Part shown: positions 62,630 through 64,000 of the stretch, piece by piece
How the letters are laid out: each line of letters opens with the position of its first letter
Numbering within the stretch: the first letter of the stretch is position 1
Made by a program: the position numbers and the translations under genes
The notes under the pieces: model-generated
Seen by the model: the letters and a program-made list of their open reading frames with translations, nothing else
Databases searched by the model: none
What the model was told of the DNA's origin: nothing
DNA from: Blautia liquoris
GTDB taxonomy: Bacteria; Bacillota; Clostridia; Lachnospirales; Lachnospiraceae
Reading direction: 5' to 3'
Assembly: GCF_015159595.1 (NCBI RefSeq)
Contig: NZ_CP063304.1
Coordinates: 2,852,001-2,916,000, forward strand
DNA length: 64,000 bases

Positions 62630-62868
62630 TTCCTTTCTTTTTCCAGATCCTCGATCCGGTGATTAGCTACATTGATTTTTTCTTCCACGACTGGCATACG
62701 GCGTGCAAAATTATTATGCATCCGCACTTCATCTTCCAGTGTCTTTAAACGGTAGCTTATAAGGTTTATTGTTTCCATACTGCTTTCTCTGGTTTGTTTC
62801 TGCTGATAATGATTGTTAATCATGCAAACCACGAGCGTCACAATTCCAGTAATAAATGCTTCGATCAC
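62626..62868 (-). CDS. Small phage membrane protein (XhlA-like)
   Basis: 80 residues. An N-terminal helix IEAFITGIVTLVVCMI and a charged coiled-coil C-terminus (INLISYRLKTLEDEVRMHNN...VEEKINVANHRIEDLEKERK) give the reverse-of-XhlA topology of haemolysin-like phage proteins found beside holins. Start is GTG 62868 with GAGAGG. Co-transcribed with the holin. Confidence 0.7.
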   Translation of the reverse strand: MIEAFITGIVTLVVCMINNHYQQKQTRESSMETINLISYRLKTLEDEVRMHNNFARRMPVVEEKINVANHRIEDLEKERK

Positions 62869-62944
62869 ATTTCCATACCTCTCTTTTCACATTTTCCCAC
62901 AAAAATAAGACCCGTTAAGGTCTCACACTTCACAAAAATATATT

Positions 62945-63760
62945 TCAGATATCTAAAAGATAATAAAAACAACAAATACATTGAGTATTTTTTTTCGGAT
63001 TATACAATTGAATGCTGGTATAATTTCCTTCTTTTCTCAAAATTAACGCCACATTAGAAGGGACTAAATTGCTATAATCAGAAGAATGGCTGGTCATCGC
63101 AAAAGCAGGAAATATATTGTCCCTGTACGATAACTTGCGGGAATCATTTATATATCCAATTGTTTGAGCTCCGTTATCAAATTTAGATCCGTCTAGGCTC
63201 ACTTCAATCATACCAAAGCATAATGGCCCAAAGCTGTAACACTCATAATTCTGATCAGTGACATATGCTGAGTCAAAAGATAGATACAATCCTTCTAATT
63301 CGAGTGTCCCGCTTCCAGAATCAGGTATCATATCCTTTAATTTTTTGGCAACTGTGGCATCCAATGCCTTCCCCGGTGTAGTAACATCCATAGTAGTCGC
63401 AAGATCATTTAAGGCAAAAGGCTTGATGCCATTTTTTATATTGCTAAATTCTGAATCTCTATTTTTTTCTGCATTAACTCGATTTGTCTCTGCTTCATTC
63501 CTTGCACTTTCATTAGACGCCCTTTTATCTTCTGCAGAAATTCGATACGTTTCTCTGGAATCTCTATTTTTTTCTGCATTAACTCGATTTGTCTCTGCTT
63601 CATTCCTTGCACTTTCGGCTTTTCCATAATTGTCAATTCTTTTGGTGCCAGCTTCCACTTCAGAATTGATTTTTTTGGATAAGTTAACTTGAGCATCCCT
63701 TACCTCTTCACCGTATATAGCATTTTTCCAAGCATCTAACTCTTTACTTATATCAGCCAT
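62945..63760 (-). CDS. Phage tail/baseplate protein with repeat stalk
   Basis: 271 residues. Residues 1-30 resemble the N-terminal baseplate-attachment region of siphophage distal proteins (SKELDAWKNAIYGEEVRDAQ). Residues ~50-110 are a charged alpha-helical stalk with two copies of SARNEAETNRVNAEKNRDS. Residues 115-271 are a beta-rich C-domain unlike known receptor-binding modules, but in the correct position for one. AAAGG precedes ATG. It sits directly upstream of the lysis module, as expected for tail fibre/upper baseplate genes. Confidence 0.8.
   Translation of the reverse strand: MADISKELDAWKNAIYGEEVRDAQVNLSKKINSEVEAGTKRIDNYGKAESARNEAETNRVNAEKNRDSRETYRISAEDKRASNESARNEAETNRVNAEKNRDSEFSNIKNGIKPFALNDLATTMDVTTPGKALDATVAKKLKDMIPDSGSGTLELEGLYLSFDSAYVTDQNYECYSFGPLCFGMIEVSLDGSKFDNGAQTIGYINDSRKLSYRDNIFPAFAMTSHSSDYSNLVPSNVALILRKEGNYTSIQLYNPKKNTQCICCFYYLLDI
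63453..63616 (-). repeat. Internal 59-bp direct repeat in tail gene
   Basis: Copies at 63453-63511 and 63558-63616 are identical by eye, spaced 105 bp (35 codons) apart, encoding the repeated stalk sequence. Slippage or recombination between them would change stalk length in steps of 35 residues. Confidence 0.8.
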
Positions 63761-63783
63761 GTTTTCAACCTTTCTTATTATAA

Positions 63784-64000
63784 TTACTGTTGCGCAGATT
63801 CCTCTGAATCCTTTTCGCTTTGTTCCATGTCCTGGATAATCTCATATGCGTCTGATACATTGTTTGAAAATTCAGAAGCTTTCATTTCTTTAATTTGATT
63901 TTGAATATTTAACAAAGCCACATCCAAAAGAGATGGTGGGAGCCCATATCTTTTTCCAATATCTGTTATTGCTTTTCCAATTTCATTTGATGCGATTGAA
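63784..64000 (-). CDS. Phage structural protein, C-terminal part
   Basis: The frame enters from the right edge and ends at TAA (63784). The visible ~72 residues include GKAITDIGKRYGLPPSLLDVALLNIQNQIKEMKA and an acidic, Gln/Glu-rich tail. Position and strand place it in the phage tail region, just before the baseplate protein. No family is recognisable from this part. Confidence 0.6.
   Translation of the reverse strand, partial: SIASNEIGKAITDIGKRYGLPPSLLDVALLNIQNQIKEMKASEFSNNVSDAYEIIQDMEQSEKDSEESAQQ

Noticed and set aside
1-64000. tRNA or rRNA genes
   Set aside because: No cloverleaf-like or rRNA-like segment was noticed by reading; none can be supported.

Overview
The window looks like a chromosomal stretch of a low-to-moderate-GC Gram-positive anaerobe, most likely a clostridial (Lachnospiraceae-like) gut bacterium. 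This is inferred from strong AGGAGG-type ribosome binding sites, many lipoprotein-anchored sugar-binding proteins, a YesM/YesN-type two-component pair, a split Gram-positive CpsB/CpsC/CpsD tyrosine-phosphorelay for capsule, a group IIC intron and a siphophage-like lysis cassette. No rRNA, tRNA or CRISPR array is visible.

Layout. 1-6340: the tail of a small HTH regulator, then a graveyard of insertion sequences (IS66, IS91, IS1182-like, IS110, IS30), all truncated, frameshifted or carrying nonsense codons. 6656-14583: a carbohydrate ABC importer (binding protein, two permeases) with its own histidine kinase and AraC-type response regulator on the minus strand, divergent from a Gfo/Idh/MocA oxidoreductase. 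14600-17700: a second wreckage zone with the C-terminus of an MttB-type methyltransferase, two oppositely oriented halves of IS66, a broken integrase-like gene and a truncated SDR gene.

17760-35228 (minus strand): a large capsule/exopolysaccharide locus. Transcription would start near 35335 and run through CpsB, CpsC, CpsD, an Ig-like surface protein and the initiating phosphoglycosyltransferase. After a 0.5 kb gap it continues with UDP-galactopyranose mutase, two GT4 and three GT2 enzymes, Wzy, a polysaccharide pyruvyl transferase, a truncated FrhB-like ferredoxin protein, an unusual MenD-like ThDP enzyme and Wzx. glf plus a GlfT2-like transferase predict galactofuranose in the polymer.

35481-37373: a group IIC intron sitting directly behind a transcription terminator. 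37465-46573: a nucleoside/nucleobase-type BMP ABC importer, an MFS transporter with a URO-D-fold protein, and a dihydropyrimidinase, a catabolic neighbourhood of uncertain substrate. 46769-52744: a second sugar ABC importer with a Gfo/Idh/MocA enzyme and a divergent AraC regulator. 52747-56336: an unusual acyltransferase-GT8-GT8-acyltransferase operon. 56496-60772: an aldo/keto reductase and a giant coiled-coil FtsX-like protein without a visible ATPase partner. 61137-64000: the lysis/tail end of a prophage that continues beyond the window.

The best candidates for something undescribed are the MenD-like enzyme in the galactofuranose capsule locus, the PlsC-GT8-GT8-PlsC cassette, and the FtsX-like coiled-coil protein whose cytoplasmic coupling segments have degenerated.
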